Assembly (NCBI RefSeq): GCF_000182925.2
Contig: NC_026505.1
Span: forward strand, 1,860,001 to 1,924,000
Direction of reading: 5' to 3'
DNA length: 64,000 nucleotides
Origin: Neurospora crassa OR74A
Lineage: Eukaryota > Ascomycota > Sordariomycetes > Sordariales > Sordariaceae
Both the position numbers and the translations under genes were made by a program. The notes under the pieces are model-generated. The model saw nothing but the letters and a program-made list of their open reading frames with translations. It made no database searches and was not told where the DNA came from. Positions 36,165 to 47,003 of this stretch are shown one piece after another (positions within the stretch are counted from its first letter, which is position 1; every line of letters starts with the position of its first letter).

Positions 36165-38933
36165 ATGGCGTACAGGCAAACCACCACCAAGACGACCTTC
36201 GAGGTCAACAATGTCATCCAGCCCATTTTCACAGGAGGTTCCGTAGCCCTCGACAATGGCGCTAGGATCCTCGCGACCACCCTCGGCGAGCAGGCCGTCC
36301 TCACAGAGCTCAACACCGGCAAGCAGCTCGCCGAGATCGAGGGCGACGGAGAGCCCATCTCGACCCTCACCATCACCCCTTCGGCCTCCCACCTGATTGT
36401 CTGCTCTCGTTCTCTTACTATGCGCATATACTCCCTCAAGGTCTCACCAGATTACGATTCCATCGAAGCCACCCTTGTACGCACCACGAAGCCCCACGCC
36501 ACCCCCGTCGTGGTTCTCGCGGTCGACCGAACTAGCACCCTTCTTGCCACCGGTGCTGCCGACGGCGCCATCAAGATCTGGGACATTGTCGGAGGATACG
36601 TTACCCATACCGTTAGCGGCCCGAGTGTCCTTATTTCTGCCCTCCACTTCTTCGAGATTGCCGCTCTCGAGGACCAAGCCAGCAACAAGAACAAGAAGAA
36701 CAGGCGAAAGAGCACAGCCGAGGAGGAGCAAGCTCAGGATGACAGCGTCGCTTCAAAGTTCCGTCTTGCCTACGGCACACAGGACGGCAAGATCCGCATC
36801 TTTGACCTCAGCAAACGCAAGACCTACCCCGTTTACGCCGACCCGACTTCGAGGAGAGAAGCGCACGAGTCCAACGTACAAAGCCTTGACTACTCACCAG
36901 AACTACATGCCCTTCTCAGCGGTAGCAGAGATAAGACAATGACAGTATGGCTGTGGAAGGAGGGGACATGGAGGGGAACACCCATGTTGCGCCATGAAGG
37001 CGTTGAAGCTGTCGGCTTCCTCAACAACGGAAGCTTGATGTATTCGGCTGGAACAAGTGGCCTACTTAGGCTATGGGACACAACCACACACCAAGAAATC
37101 ACAGCAAAGCAAGACGCCAAGTCGGAAGCCGAGTCGATAGTGTCAGCCCTTGCTCTTCCCCACAAGAACCTTGTTGTTTGCGCCCAGTCTGACTTCACCC
37201 TCGCCCTCTACCGCACACCTTCGGTCGCCGATGCCACCAAGAAGTCGACGAAGCCTCTGGAACCCTTCAGGCGCATCTCGGGAACACACGACGAAATTCT
37301 CGACCTTGTTTACCTTTTGCCCGATCAGTCTCTCATGGCTCTTGCAACCAACTCCGAAGATATCAGACTTGTATCCGTGGCGGATAAGCAGCCCCAGCTG
37401 GGCGACGAGGAGGAGGGCGCGGCATACTTTGGCCATGACGTAGCTCTACTCAAGGGACACGAGGATATTGTCATGTCTCTCGATGTAGACTGGTCTGGCC
37501 ACTGGGTTGCTAGTGGTGCCAAGGATAACACAGCTCGCCTCTGGAGGGTTGACCCAGCCAATAACTCGTTCGAGTGCTATGCAGTCTTCACTGGCCACAT
37601 CGAGTCTGTCGGCGCTGTCGCACTCCCCAAGATCGTACCTCCCGAGAACTCGGAGGCGTTCAAGAACCCCCTCGACCACCCGCCCGCATTCCTCATTTCC
37701 GGTTCCCAGGATCGGTTCGTTCAGAAGCGTGACATTCCCCGAACATCACAAAAGGGAGCCGTCTCAACCAGTCTCCGTCGCTTAGCCCACGAGAAGGATA
37801 TCAACGCTCTCGACATCAGCCCCAACGGAAAGCTTTTTGCCTCGGCATCACAAGACAAGACGGTCAAGATCTGGGATTCCGCAACATTAGAAGTCGTAGG
37901 TATCCTCAAGGGTCACCGCAGGGGTGTCTGGACGGTTCGGTTCGCGCCTCAGGGCATGCCTGCCATTCAAGGCGAGACCGGCACTGCTGTTTCCGGTAAG
38001 GGTGTAATCTTGACGGGTTCTGGTGACAAGACCATCAAGCTCTGGAACCTCTCGGACTACACCTGTCTGCGCACATTCGAGGGCCACTCCCATAACGTCC
38101 TCAAGGTTGTTTGGCTGCGCCTTCCCAAGGCCGCTGACGACGCTGAAGACGAGGCTGCTGCTGCCGCCTCCAAGGCCAAGCAGCGCATCCAGTTCGCCTC
38201 TGCGGGCGCCGACTCCCTCGTCAAGGTCTGGGACGCCAACCTTGGTGAGACCGAGTGCACGCTCGATAACCACGAAGACCGTCTCTGGACGCTCACGGTG
38301 CACCCCAAGACCAATATGCTTGTGTCTGGTGGTTCCGACTCCCGCGTAACCTTCTGGAAGGACACTTCGGCTGAGACCCATGCCGCCGCGTCCTCGGCCG
38401 CCCTCAAGCTCGTCGAGCAGGAGCAGCAGCTCGAGAACTACATCCACGCCGGCGCCTACCGTGACGCTATCATTCTGGCGCTGCAGCTCAACCACCCCGG
38501 TCGTCTCCTGGGTATCTTCACTAACGTGGTCACTACCAACGCCCCCGAAGAGGGCTCTCTCTGCGGTATCAAGGCCGTCGATCAGGTGCTTGGTAACCTC
38601 TCCGACGAGCAGATTTTCCTGCTCCTGCTGAGGCTGCGCGACTGGAACACCAATGCGCGCACGGCGCCCGTGGCGCAGCGCATCCTCTGGGCGCTCGTCC
38701 GACTCTACCCTGCCAACAAGTTCTCCAACCTGTCGGTCAAGGGCGCAAGGGGACAGAAGAGTCTGAAGGAGGTGCTCAACGCGTTGAGGGTGTATACTGA
38801 GAGGCACTATAAGCGCATAGAAGAGCTGGTGGATGAAAGTTACCTTGTTGAGTATACTTTGCAGGAAATGGACAGTCTGGCACCGCCGGCGATTGAGGAG
38901 AGGGATGGGGATCTGGTTATGGCTGATGCATAG
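36165..38933 (+). CDS. utp13: U3 snoRNP / small-subunit processome WD40 protein Utp13
   Basis: An intronless 922-residue protein. Utp13 (human TBL3) belongs to the UtpB subcomplex, which binds the 5' external transcribed spacer during early 18S pre-rRNA processing in the nucleolus. Tandem WD40 repeats run from about residue 20 to 745 as two propellers, seen in repeated GH-WD units such as SGSRDKTMTVWLW, ASGAKDNTARLWRV, ASASQDKTVKIWD and TGSGDKTIKLWNL. The C-terminal Utp13 domain (about 755-900, beginning EQEQQLENYIHAGAYRDAI) ends in a helical segment. A Lys-rich insertion near residues 170-190 is a plausible nuclear signal. The length is close to TBL3 (808) and yeast Utp13 (817), with extra loop residues. 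The domain order and motif detail leave little doubt. Confidence 0.95.
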   Translation: MAYRQTTTKTTFEVNNVIQPIFTGGSVALDNGARILATTLGEQAVLTELNTGKQLAEIEGDGEPISTLTITPSASHLIVCSRSLTMRIYSLKVSPDYDSIEATLVRTTKPHATPVVVLAVDRTSTLLATGAADGAIKIWDIVGGYVTHTVSGPSVLISALHFFEIAALEDQASNKNKKNRRKSTAEEEQAQDDSVASKFRLAYGTQDGKIRIFDLSKRKTYPVYADPTSRREAHESNVQSLDYSPELHALLSGSRDKTMTVWLWKEGTWRGTPMLRHEGVEAVGFLNNGSLMYSAGTSGLLRLWDTTTHQEITAKQDAKSEAESIVSALALPHKNLVVCAQSDFTLALYRTPSVADATKKSTKPLEPFRRISGTHDEILDLVYLLPDQSLMALATNSEDIRLVSVADKQPQLGDEEEGAAYFGHDVALLKGHEDIVMSLDVDWSGHWVASGAKDNTARLWRVDPANNSFECYAVFTGHIESVGAVALPKIVPPENSEAFKNPLDHPPAFLISGSQDRFVQKRDIPRTSQKGAVSTSLRRLAHEKDINALDISPNGKLFASASQDKTVKIWDSATLEVVGILKGHRRGVWTVRFAPQGMPAIQGETGTAVSGKGVILTGSGDKTIKLWNLSDYTCLRTFEGHSHNVLKVVWLRLPKAADDAEDEAAAAASKAKQRIQFASAGADSLVKVWDANLGETECTLDNHEDRLWTLTVHPKTNMLVSGGSDSRVTFWKDTSAETHAAASSAALKLVEQEQQLENYIHAGAYRDAIILALQLNHPGRLLGIFTNVVTTNAPEEGSLCGIKAVDQVLGNLSDEQIFLLLLRLRDWNTNARTAPVAQRILWALVRLYPANKFSNLSVKGARGQKSLKEVLNALRVYTERHYKRIEELVDESYLVEYTLQEMDSLAPPAIEERDGDLVMADA

Positions 38934-39300
38934 ATTTTTGCCTTGAAATTTTGGAAGCATAACGAACGGCTGGGAAAAGTAGCAGTGGATTTTTTGTGAA
39001 ATGGGATGAAATAATGTGATACCAAGTTTGAAACACATACACGTATAGACCGAATGCTAGTGTCCCGTTTGCCGATTGTGTGATTGTTGATGAAGTTTTC
39101 TTTCTTGTGAGAAGCCCATTCCTAAATCTATTTCATGCCTCGCCCTGGGTATCAATAATGCGTGTGTAGCGTCAGCCATGTACCATAATGGCCGATTCCT
39201 TTGGTAACGTTTCTCGTTGCGTCGTCGACCCCATAGTTTAACTCACCATGCCTCGAGCACGTTCAAGGCTTCAAGGCTTGTCTATCATGGTGGCTCTCCG
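38934..39300. other. Convergent 3' spacer (utp13 / mhf1)
   Basis: A short 367-bp spacer between two convergent genes. No feature is seen. Confidence 0.6.
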
Positions 39301-39754
39301 CTATTTCTGTTTCCCACTCCTCGTCTTCTCTTTAACTTTGGCTGCCTTGAGGTGATCCACACAATCCTTGATCACAGACTGAAGGTCACTGTTCCGCCTA
39401 GCAAGTAGAAGCACGTCATCTGTGGTAACGGTGGTACGCCCAGCATGTTGGCTGAAGGTTTCCAAATCGATGGCGACGTTTTCTGATGTCCACAAGTTAG
39501 TAACCGCCAAACAACTTGCGCTGAGAAAAGACGTACCAATCTGAGTCCACACAAGCTCGGTGAGAGCTCCGATGAACTGAGGAGTGGCATTCATGTTGCG
39601 ACGGAGCGACTCATCGTCGACCATCTTGCCAATAGCGAACCACAGGGCTGATTTGAGACGCTTCTCTTGTTCAGTATTTGAGGTTAGAGCTCGCGGAGAG
39701 AAAAATCATCAACACACTTACCTCCTGAACATCTTCACCCGAGGCGTCGGCCAT
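39301..39754 (-). CDS. mhf1: CENP-S / MHF1 histone-fold protein
   Basis: Three exons, 39754-39722, 39663-39537 and 39482-39301, give 113 residues. CENP-S (MHF1, Apitd1) is a histone-fold protein. It pairs with CENP-X (MHF2) at kinetochores and in the Fanconi anaemia-type FANCM/Mph1/Fml1 DNA repair complex. The fold is visible as helices in KRLKSALWFAIGKMVDDE, PQFIGALTELVWTQI and NVAIDLETFSQHAGRTTV. The TTDDVLLLARRNSDL segment is the diagnostic part of this family. A basic tail (AAKVKEKTRSGKQK) follows. The acceptor of intron 1 is placed at AAGAG because it gives the conserved KRLKSALW; a neighbouring AAG acceptor would shift the frame. Confidence 0.9.
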
Positions 39755-40434
39755 TTTGGATTATGTAAGTGATACTTACACTTACACAATTCTCATGCAT
39801 CCCCGTCCGTTTAAACGATGTTCGGCTGGGGGGGACGCGTTGAGCGCGTCGGTAGTGGGGTAACCCTACGGCTGGCATTTGCTGTAAAGTGGATTACGTA
39901 ATGCGGCTCTAGTCCCACTAAGGTGAGTGCCTGCCAAGGGGCACGCTCAGTGGGGCATCTGGGTGTATCCACATCGGCGCCGGTGGGGTTCCCCGAACGA
40001 AGTTGATGTAACCTGTACGTATCAGTCAAGTCCATTCCCGTGCCGTCGGCGTCCCGAGTGGACGTTTCTCGCGCAGATGGATTATGGAGCACACCAGCCC
40101 GTCCGCAAGTTCGCAAGTGCCGTGTCCGTTCAACACTTTTTTTTCCTCCCTTCTCCTTTTCACAACGACTCTAGACTCTTCTTCTTCTTCTCTCTTTCCT
40201 CCTCAACTCCGGCAATCTCGGGATCCTTCTTTGTAATACTTTTTGAATTAGGCTTCTTTCTTCCTTTCGTACTTAATCAGTCGACAGCGAAACCTTTTCA
40301 TCCGGTGTTTCCTCAAGACTTGACCTCTGCCTACCGTGTTGTCGCAAAAGCATCTCCCACCGCCCTTTGCGCAAAGAAGCCCGAAGACAACCACCACATA
40401 ACAACCAAATCCCGCACGAACAAAACCGACCAAG
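39755..40434. other. Divergent promoter region (mhf1 / pga2)
   Basis: A 680-bp spacer with a CTT-rich pyrimidine tract near 40170-40210, just upstream of pga2. This is typical of fungal core promoters. Confidence 0.5.
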
Positions 40435-40971
40435 ATGGACGGAATAGCCAATGTTGTGACGGTCCTGGGTGATCGTATCACCAACAATGTCAAGGGCACC
40501 TTCGCCAACATGACGGCGGAGAAGTGGATTCGCCTGATCATCATTGTCGGAGCTTGTGAGTTGCAACATCATTTTCTTCAAGAGCGCAATGCGCAAAACC
40601 AATTCAAGTAGAACAGCAGCTGACAATGCGCCATCATAGACGCCCTGTTGCGCCCCTACATCATCAAGCTCGGCGGAAAGGCGCAGATGAAGAAGCACGA
40701 AGAAGAATCCGCTGAAGCCCTCAGGGGCACCATTTCCCCCAACGAGCTGCGCGGACAAAAAGCCATGGTCCGTCTTCCTGGTGAGGACAGCGACTCGGAA
40801 GACGACGAGGCGCAAAACGGAGAGTCTTCGGCGGCGGACTGGGGCAAGAAGGCCCGCAAGAGGCAGCGCATGGTCATCAAGAAGCTCATTGAGGCCGAGG
40901 AGGACAAACTGCGGGAGAGCAAGGAGGAAGAGGAGGATAAGGATATTGAGGAGTTCCTACTTAAGGACTAG
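40435..40971 (+). CDS. pga2: Pga2-like ER protein-trafficking factor
   Basis: Two exons, 40435-40555 and 40640-40971, give 150 residues. Pga2 is a small ER/nuclear envelope protein of fungi needed for normal processing and trafficking of Gas1 and alkaline phosphatase. The N-terminal part (MDGIANVVTVLGDRITNNVK, then TAEKWIRLIIIVGAYALLRPY) contains one hydrophobic segment that spans the intron junction. The remainder is charged, with a mid-region acidic stretch (DSDSEDDEAQ) and a helical basic/acidic C-terminus with KKARKRQRMV. The membrane segment followed by the RPYIIKLGGK phrase is characteristic of the Pga2 family. The role in this organism is inferred from yeast. Confidence 0.85.
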
Positions 40972-41617
40972 AAAAAAGAACTGGGTTCGGGTTTGGGTAT
41001 GACTGACGTTGGATGATATTATACATTAAAGTATGGATGACGACGACGAATACATAATAATCAAATAATAATGCATTTACGAGACAAGCCATCTGATGGG
41101 GTGACAACTTCTGCTTACATGTGAGAAGGCTAAAGAAACTGTGTTGCGGGAAAGGTGGGACCTTGCAACCTGCATTCTGTGAGTGAAGCATGGCTTGGCC
41201 TGCAGCCAGAGAGAAGGCAGAACGAGTTCATTAGGACCCACTTCTACGTCCTTTTAACATTCACTCACCTTCCACTTGACTTTCTTAAACCAGGACACCT
41301 TACACACCTCAACCTCCAAACCTCATCCAAACCTCACTTTCGACGCGCAGCTTGAATATTGCTACCTCAGCGAAACCTACCTATGATAACGACAGATAAT
41401 CGCTAGACAGTATCTACCTATATATCAGTCACTCGACCTAGCGCGGACTCTTGCTTCACCACCGGTGAAGTCGTCAAAACAGCTTCACCACCATCAATCA
41501 GCGTCATCGAAGCACATCAGCGAGACTCACCCACCAGCGAAGCGGCCTTGTCATCGCCCATTCTTTGCCACATCAGCCACCAGAACCAAATACACTTCTT
41601 CACACCACAGCTCCAAG
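40972..41617. other. Intergenic spacer upstream of the NTF2-fold gene
   Basis: 3' end of pga2 and 5' region of the next gene on the same strand. No extra gene is seen. Confidence 0.5.
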
Positions 41618-42273
41618 ATGGCGACTATCTCAAAAGACGAAGCCATCATCCGCTCCTCTGGCGAAGGTACGCCCACTCCCTCACCCATGAGTTCCTACCA
41701 TCCTCTCACCTCACCTCACCTCACCTCACCCAAACTAACTCCTTTTGCCCCTCAGCCGCCCGCGCCTTCACAGACTGGTACTACACCCAACTCACCGACG
41801 GCAAACCCGTTTCCTCCTGCTACGTCAACACCAACGCCAAGTACCTCGCCGCCTCGCACCCGCCCGCCGACATCTGCATCAACGGCCAAGTCGTCGCCAC
41901 GCCCGAAGAGTGGGACGCCCTTCTCGAGCAACAGCGCCTCATCACTTTTACCCAGCAAAAGGGCAAAGTCAAGTACGAAGTCGAGGGGTTCGACGTGCAC
42001 GTCATCAACAAGGATTACCGGTTTGCTGCGCCTGCGGAGATCGTGGCGGCTACGGATGCCAAGATGATGCAGAGGACGGAGGATGCGCGGTTGATGATGG
42101 TGGTTACCGTGGCTGGGAGTGTGACTTTTGGGGGCAAAGAAAAGGGCACGCCGCCCAAGCAGCATTTTTCGGATGTCTTTGTTTTGGTGCCAAATTGGGA
42201 TTATGTGACGAGGCCCAAGTTCAAGGGGCATAAGAGGTATTTGGTCGCTAGTCATACTTATAGGGCTTATTAA
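41618..42273 (+). CDS. NTF2-fold mRNA export factor (p15/Nxt1- or Mtr2-like)
   Basis: Two exons, 41618-41666 and 41756-42273, give 188 residues. The first exon encodes only MATISKDEAIIRSSGE. The protein has an NTF2-type start (ARAFTDWYYTQLTDGK) and strand pattern, ending in VFVLVPNWDYVTRPKFKGHK and ASHTYRAY. A single-domain NTF2 protein of this length is typical of the small partner of the mRNA export receptor Mex67/NXF1 (Nxt1/p15 in most eukaryotes, Mtr2 in yeast). The slightly long middle with MMQRTEDARLMMVVTV and the C-terminal VFVLVPNW fit that group better than Ran-carrier NTF2 (about 125 residues). Which name is correct cannot be settled by eye. The intron contains a TCACC repeat. Confidence 0.75.
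41706..41730. repeat. (TCACC)5 repeat inside an intron
   Basis: Five tandem TCACC units lie in the single intron of the NTF2-fold gene, upstream of the CTAAC branch site near 41736. Confidence 0.8.
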
Positions 42274-42790
42274 GGTGGGATAGCTCTGTGTGACGGATGG
42301 GGGACACAATGGGAGAAGCGTGAGGTTGTGTGTGAGCGGAGGGGGTATTTGAAGGCATGTATCCGAGGTATTTGTTTCACCGGATTTTCACATCAGCCAA
42401 GGGTTTTCTTCAGCGTCTTTTTTTTCTCTCTTTTTATTTACATGAGTTTATGGATTCGGCGTCAGGGAGGGAAAAGAGAAGGATTGTTAGATGGCTACGA
42501 TCATCCTCGAAGCGGAGCATGTGGGAAGCCAATACCTCTACCACAAAATACATATGGTACCTCGAAAAGCCATCAAGAATGATACACACTACAAATTGTT
42601 TTACAGAACAACTACCAAAGCGAGCGGCTTGGGAACCCTCCTCTGTATGAACCAAATTACCCGATGCCCTTTGACCATATGATCGTACTGAGCTACCCTA
42701 TAACTGCTTTCAATACTCTCGTCCGAACCGTTCGACCAAAACCATCCGTTTCTTGAAAGCCACCCATTTCTTCAAATCAAGCAAACCCAC
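42274..42790. other. Convergent 3' spacer
   Basis: A 517-bp spacer between the 3' ends of the NTF2-fold and prenyltransferase genes; no feature is seen. Confidence 0.55.
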
Positions 42791-44704
42791 CTAGGCCGCT
42801 GCAATTCCCTCCTCAGCCTTTTCAACCTGCTCTCCGGGCGCCTTCTCCGTCTCACTTTGTGTCAAACACTTCCTCCTCCACTCCCAATACCCTCCCCGAA
42901 TCTTATCCCACTTCTCCGCCAACCTCCTCAAACACAGATCCGCCTTTTCATTCTCTTTCTTCTCCGCATAAATCTCCGCCAACAAATCCAACGCATGCGT
43001 ACTTTTCACCTCTTCCTCCTCCTCCCCTTCACCCAACTTATTCACAAACTCCTCCACAAACTCCTGCACGCTTGCCAGAGGCTGGCCGCCCTTCACCAAC
43101 ACGCCCCGCATGTAATTCCATGGGCTCTGGTTCTGCGGCGCCAGATACACCTTGTTCTGGGCATACTTCACCTCTCTCTCCACCAGCTCCTGGGGCACCT
43201 TTTCATCCTTTTCCGTCGCCGCCTTACCCGGCGTTGCATACTTTGGGTTAGAGAACACCAAAACGAACCGGTGCGACCAAGCACTGTTGTTTCGCACGTC
43301 CTCGTCAATCATTTTCTCAATCGACTTCAGTTCTTCCTCGTCCTCCCACATCCCCAGCTTGCCAACCAGCCACGAGCGGTACGACCAGACGTGATAGTTC
43401 TTGGTGTCTTCGGACAGGATGGCGATGAGGAAGCCACGTTCTTGTTTGGCGAATTGGGCAAGAGCGTCGGGGTCGGAAGAGATGGTGGGGTAATAGTGCT
43501 CAACGAGCAGGTGGCGGTGGTGCCAGATTTGGTAGTTCTTAAGGTTGGCGAGCGCAACTTCATTAAGCCACTCGATCTCGTCCGGGATGGATATGCCCAG
43601 GGCGAAGATGTTGGCGGCGCGGTAGAGCCAGACGGTGTAGTGGGCGGGGTTCATGGCGATGATGTGCTCAGTTAGGCGAAGGCAGCGGGGTGAGTACTCC
43701 TTTGTGGTCATGACGGCGCGGAGGTAGGACATTGCTATTTTTTTTGACGAGAATCAGCTTTGATCATGACCTGATTGATGGGGAGGGGAAAGAAAGGAAG
43801 TGTGTAACATACCCTCAGCATACTCAGCCGGATAAATGATTGCCGCCAGCGCGCCCTCGGGCTCCTCATGCGGAATAGGAACGACATCCTCCCACTCCAC
43901 GCTCTCAGCCAGCTTCCCCGTGATAGCGCCGTACAGATCCTTCTTGAGCGCAGCCATCTTGCTTCGTCTGACCTTCTCTTCGTCAATCTCTCTTTCCGTA
44001 ACAATAATCTCCCGTCCGGACCTTGCGTCGACAAACCCTCTCTTCTCACGCTCAACGTTCTCCCGAAATACTCTGCTCGACACTTGGAGCGCTGTCAATG
44101 CGATCCGCTTCCTGAATCGCTCGTCGAACCGCTCGATCGTGTAGCTGCCGACGTCGTGGCCGTTCCGATCAGTGCCCCAGGTAGTATGTGGCTTCGGCTT
44201 GTGCTTGAGTCCGCGGACGATTGAGTTGGTCCCGTTGACGGTCCACCAGATCTCCTTGGACGCTTTAGGACCGAGGAGGCTTGAGCGGCTGGCTGCGGGC
44301 AGGCGGTTGGTCAGATGTAGGAGCTGGTCGCAGATCCAACCTTTCTGGTCTTCTTTGGGGAGTTTGCTAAGTCCTTTCTGCTGACGGGCAGCTTCGAATG
44401 GACGGGTCTTTTCGTAACGCTGTTGGCTACGTTCGAGTACGGTAGTAGGTTCTGATGGTTGCGATGCTGTTTGGCTTGTAGTATTGGTCGTGGTGGGATT
44501 GGAGGTGGTAGTCGCTGGAGCTTTGACAGGAGAGGACCGCCCTGGTTAGCTACCTTTCCAAGTATTATTGTACCAACAGACGCAAAAGCTGCAAACAGGA
44601 ACAGGATGAGAAGGACAAATAAGATCTTTCGAGGTCGAGTACCAAAAAAGAAACTTACTTTCGGTTGCTTTGGGCTTTGTGGCCGCTTTACCTTTGGGCG
44701 GCAT
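42791..44704 (-). CDS. ram2: Protein farnesyl/geranylgeranyltransferase type I alpha subunit with long N-terminal extension
   Basis: Three exons, 44704-44659, 44541-43813 and 43734-42791, give 572 residues. Ram2 is the common alpha subunit of farnesyltransferase and geranylgeranyltransferase I; it pairs with a beta subunit to attach prenyl groups to CaaX proteins such as Ras, Rho and mating pheromone. The homologous part is residues 228-572, about 345 residues, the usual size. It starts ESVEWEDVVPIPHEEPEGAL, runs through PAEYAEAMSYLRAVM across intron 2, and contains the alpha-subunit repeats (NYQIWHHRHLLVEH, NYHVWSYRSWLVGK, NSAWSHRFVLVFSN, QSPWNYMRGVLV). Residues 16-227 are not expected in this family: a Thr/Ser/Pro-rich segment and then an ordered-looking part (KEIWWTVNGTNSIV, YTIERFDERFRKRIALTALQ). 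The short MPPKGKAATKPKATE exon resembles the start I recall for other fungal alpha subunits. An independent upstream gene cannot be excluded, but the frame is open throughout. Confidence 0.88.
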
Positions 44705-45330
44705 CGTTATGAGGTGGTTGCTAAGGGGGAAATGGTGGGGTCTTAAAGCGGAACGGGGACCTTGCTGAACGCATTGATTTGCAGCGGTCGTCGGATTGCA
44801 AACAAAGTGACGAAGGACGTCAGAAACCAGTGGCGCATCAAACAAAACAATCGCAACGTGCAAGTGAGCACAATACTTGCTTGACATGCACGGAATATCA
44901 TGATCCCCTTGGTAACTGCAAACATCGCTTGCCGCCTCTGTTTTTTTTTTTCTTTTCTTCTTCTTCTCTTGACGTTCCATCTACTTATTCCAGAAAGATG
45001 CCGTTGAAGCAGTACCTTGTTACTTCCCCGTCACTTCACCTCTTCATGACCTCATTACCACTAATCTTCTAATATACACCCTCATTAAATAAGTAATATT
45101 CATTACGTAGTAATCGTTCCATCTTCGCGTCCAACAAGAATAGAACGCGATATGTACAACTGAAGTGAGGAAGTCTAATCAGGGATCTGCCTCCTGCCAG
45201 CTCGTTTTAGGTATCGTGGGGGGGAGAGAGAGACCCTCAACACCAAGATGCCTGTCTGTCATCCCTTGCCTGCACACCGACATGGGGGACTGACTCCATT
45301 AACGTCCCAAATCAGCTCAGCCCACACTCT
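44705..45330. other. Spacer between ram2 and erg12
   Basis: 626 bp between two genes on the same strand. It includes a T/C-rich stretch near 44940-44970. No gene is seen. Confidence 0.5.
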
Positions 45331-47003
45331 CTAGTCCCGGTTCTCAACCCGCCAGAACTTCCAGCCCTCCCGCTCGCCCCGGTCGCCATGTACACCGACA
45401 AGTTTCTCAAGCGCCTCGTTACTGTCCGCACTGAGGAACTTCTCAAGGTCGATCTCCATACCGCCCTCCTCATCCTCGTCCATCCCGTTCTTCAGTACAG
45501 CCGGCCAGAGTACGCCAACACCGTCGCTACCTAGTGTTGTCTCGAACTTGGAGTACCCCTCCTCATCCAGGCGCTGCTCCAGCTTATCCAGCTTCTCGCG
45601 CGGCACTCCCGGCCGCAGCAGCGTGATCGAGCATCCGCCACCACCCGCACCAGTGAGTTTCGTCCACCCGATACCCTCATGGTCCACGAGCTCGCGCACG
45701 CGCTCCAGACGGGGGTGCGACACGCCGAGTGACACCAGTAGGCCGTGGTTGATGGTCATCATCTCGCCCACCTTGCTCAGGCTCTCCTCGTCCTCCGTGT
45801 TGAACCCTTGCTCCTCAATGAGCTGTGCAGAGCTTTGCGTGACCTGGTCGATGGCCGTCAAAATGGTGCCCACCAGCTGCGGGTGCTTCTTCTTCAGCGT
45901 GGCCACCTTGGCAACCTCGTGCGCCGTTGACTTGGCCGTCCTGGTGTCCACGAGGAGCAGCGGGAGCTTAGGGAAGTCCCACAGGGGGCGCACAGAGGGC
46001 GGCTGGTTGTAGTCTGTCCGTTGGAAGACGACCGCCTTGCCCTGTGTTGATACTGTGTTGTCCACGCCCGAGGGGTTGCCGTGAATGAACATCTCGTAAA
46101 CAAATGCCCACCGGTTGATGCGCTCAATTTGTAGCCTGGCCTCCTCGGGAGGTTGGTCGGGGTGAGGACCGGACAGTGTCCGAAGCTGGAGCAAGAGCGC
46201 TGCCGACAAGCATACTGCGATGGTCGCGCTGCTGCCCAGGCCGGCTCCGATGGGAATCGTCGAGCGCAATGTGTACTGGCAGCCGGGGAACGACTGTGAG
46301 CCAAGGGAAAGGAACATGTAGAGGAAGGAGCCGGCCGAGTTCTGGTGCACCTTGCGAATGTCGGCGGGCTTGTCTATCGAGACATCGGCGAGGAAAGGTT
46401 GTACGGCGTCAACGAGTTCTTGGTCAATCTCGGTGACGAGACTGTAGTAGTACTTCTTTTTCCCTGGTTGTTGGAAGATCTTCCATGGGAGCTCGTCGAT
46501 ATTCCACGAATGATTGAAGTCGATGTCAGGGAATTTCAGCGTAACAGTTCTCTTGGACTTGGAAAGCGTGTTGACGAGCAGGTAAGATCGCAGCGAGATG
46601 GCGGCAGCAATCGCAGCCTGGCGAAGAGAGACAACCGTTAGCCTCTGGGAATCATTACCCCCTTTTCCAGCATCACCATGATCTAGGTGCTTGATCGACG
46701 TACCTTGCCGTGAACGACTGCGTGCTCTCCAAACACAATGACTTTTCCCGGTGCCGAAACCATGAACGTCGGCATCATGGGACTGGACTTTTTGCGTTCC
46801 ATTCTCTGTCGTATGGGTGTTAACATGCTGTTGGTAGGAGAGCCCCCGTTGACGGCGCTGCTGGCGCTTTCTTCAATCGTCACTCTGAGACCATTGCTGG
46901 GGTTTCCGTTGACGGCCTCGCTCGCATCACCATTTACGGGTTGGTTTCTCTGCTCGGACTCGGAATGGAATCCATTGACTCCGTTGTGTTCTTGCTCTGC
47001 CAT
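45331..47003 (-). CDS. erg12: Mevalonate kinase
   Basis: Two exons, 47003-46704 and 46617-45331, give 528 residues. Mevalonate kinase phosphorylates mevalonate with ATP, the first step after HMG-CoA reductase on the way to isopentenyl diphosphate, sterols and prenyl groups. The GHMP kinase signatures are present. The N-terminal motif is VSAPGKVIVFGEHAVVHGK, directly before the intron. The ATP loop is TIPIGAGLGSSATIAV. A catalytic-region segment follows (FVYEMFIHGNPSGVDNTVS), then the C-terminal motif KLTGAGGGGCSITLLRPG. An Asn/Ser-rich N-terminal extension of about 75 residues precedes the kinase fold and looks disordered. The core length is normal and no key motif is missing. The gene is 627 bp upstream of ram2 on the same strand. 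Confidence 0.95.

Noticed and set aside
37887-39038. 383-codon antisense frame opposite utp13
   Set aside because: Shadow of a long GC3-rich coding exon; the + strand protein is unmistakable.
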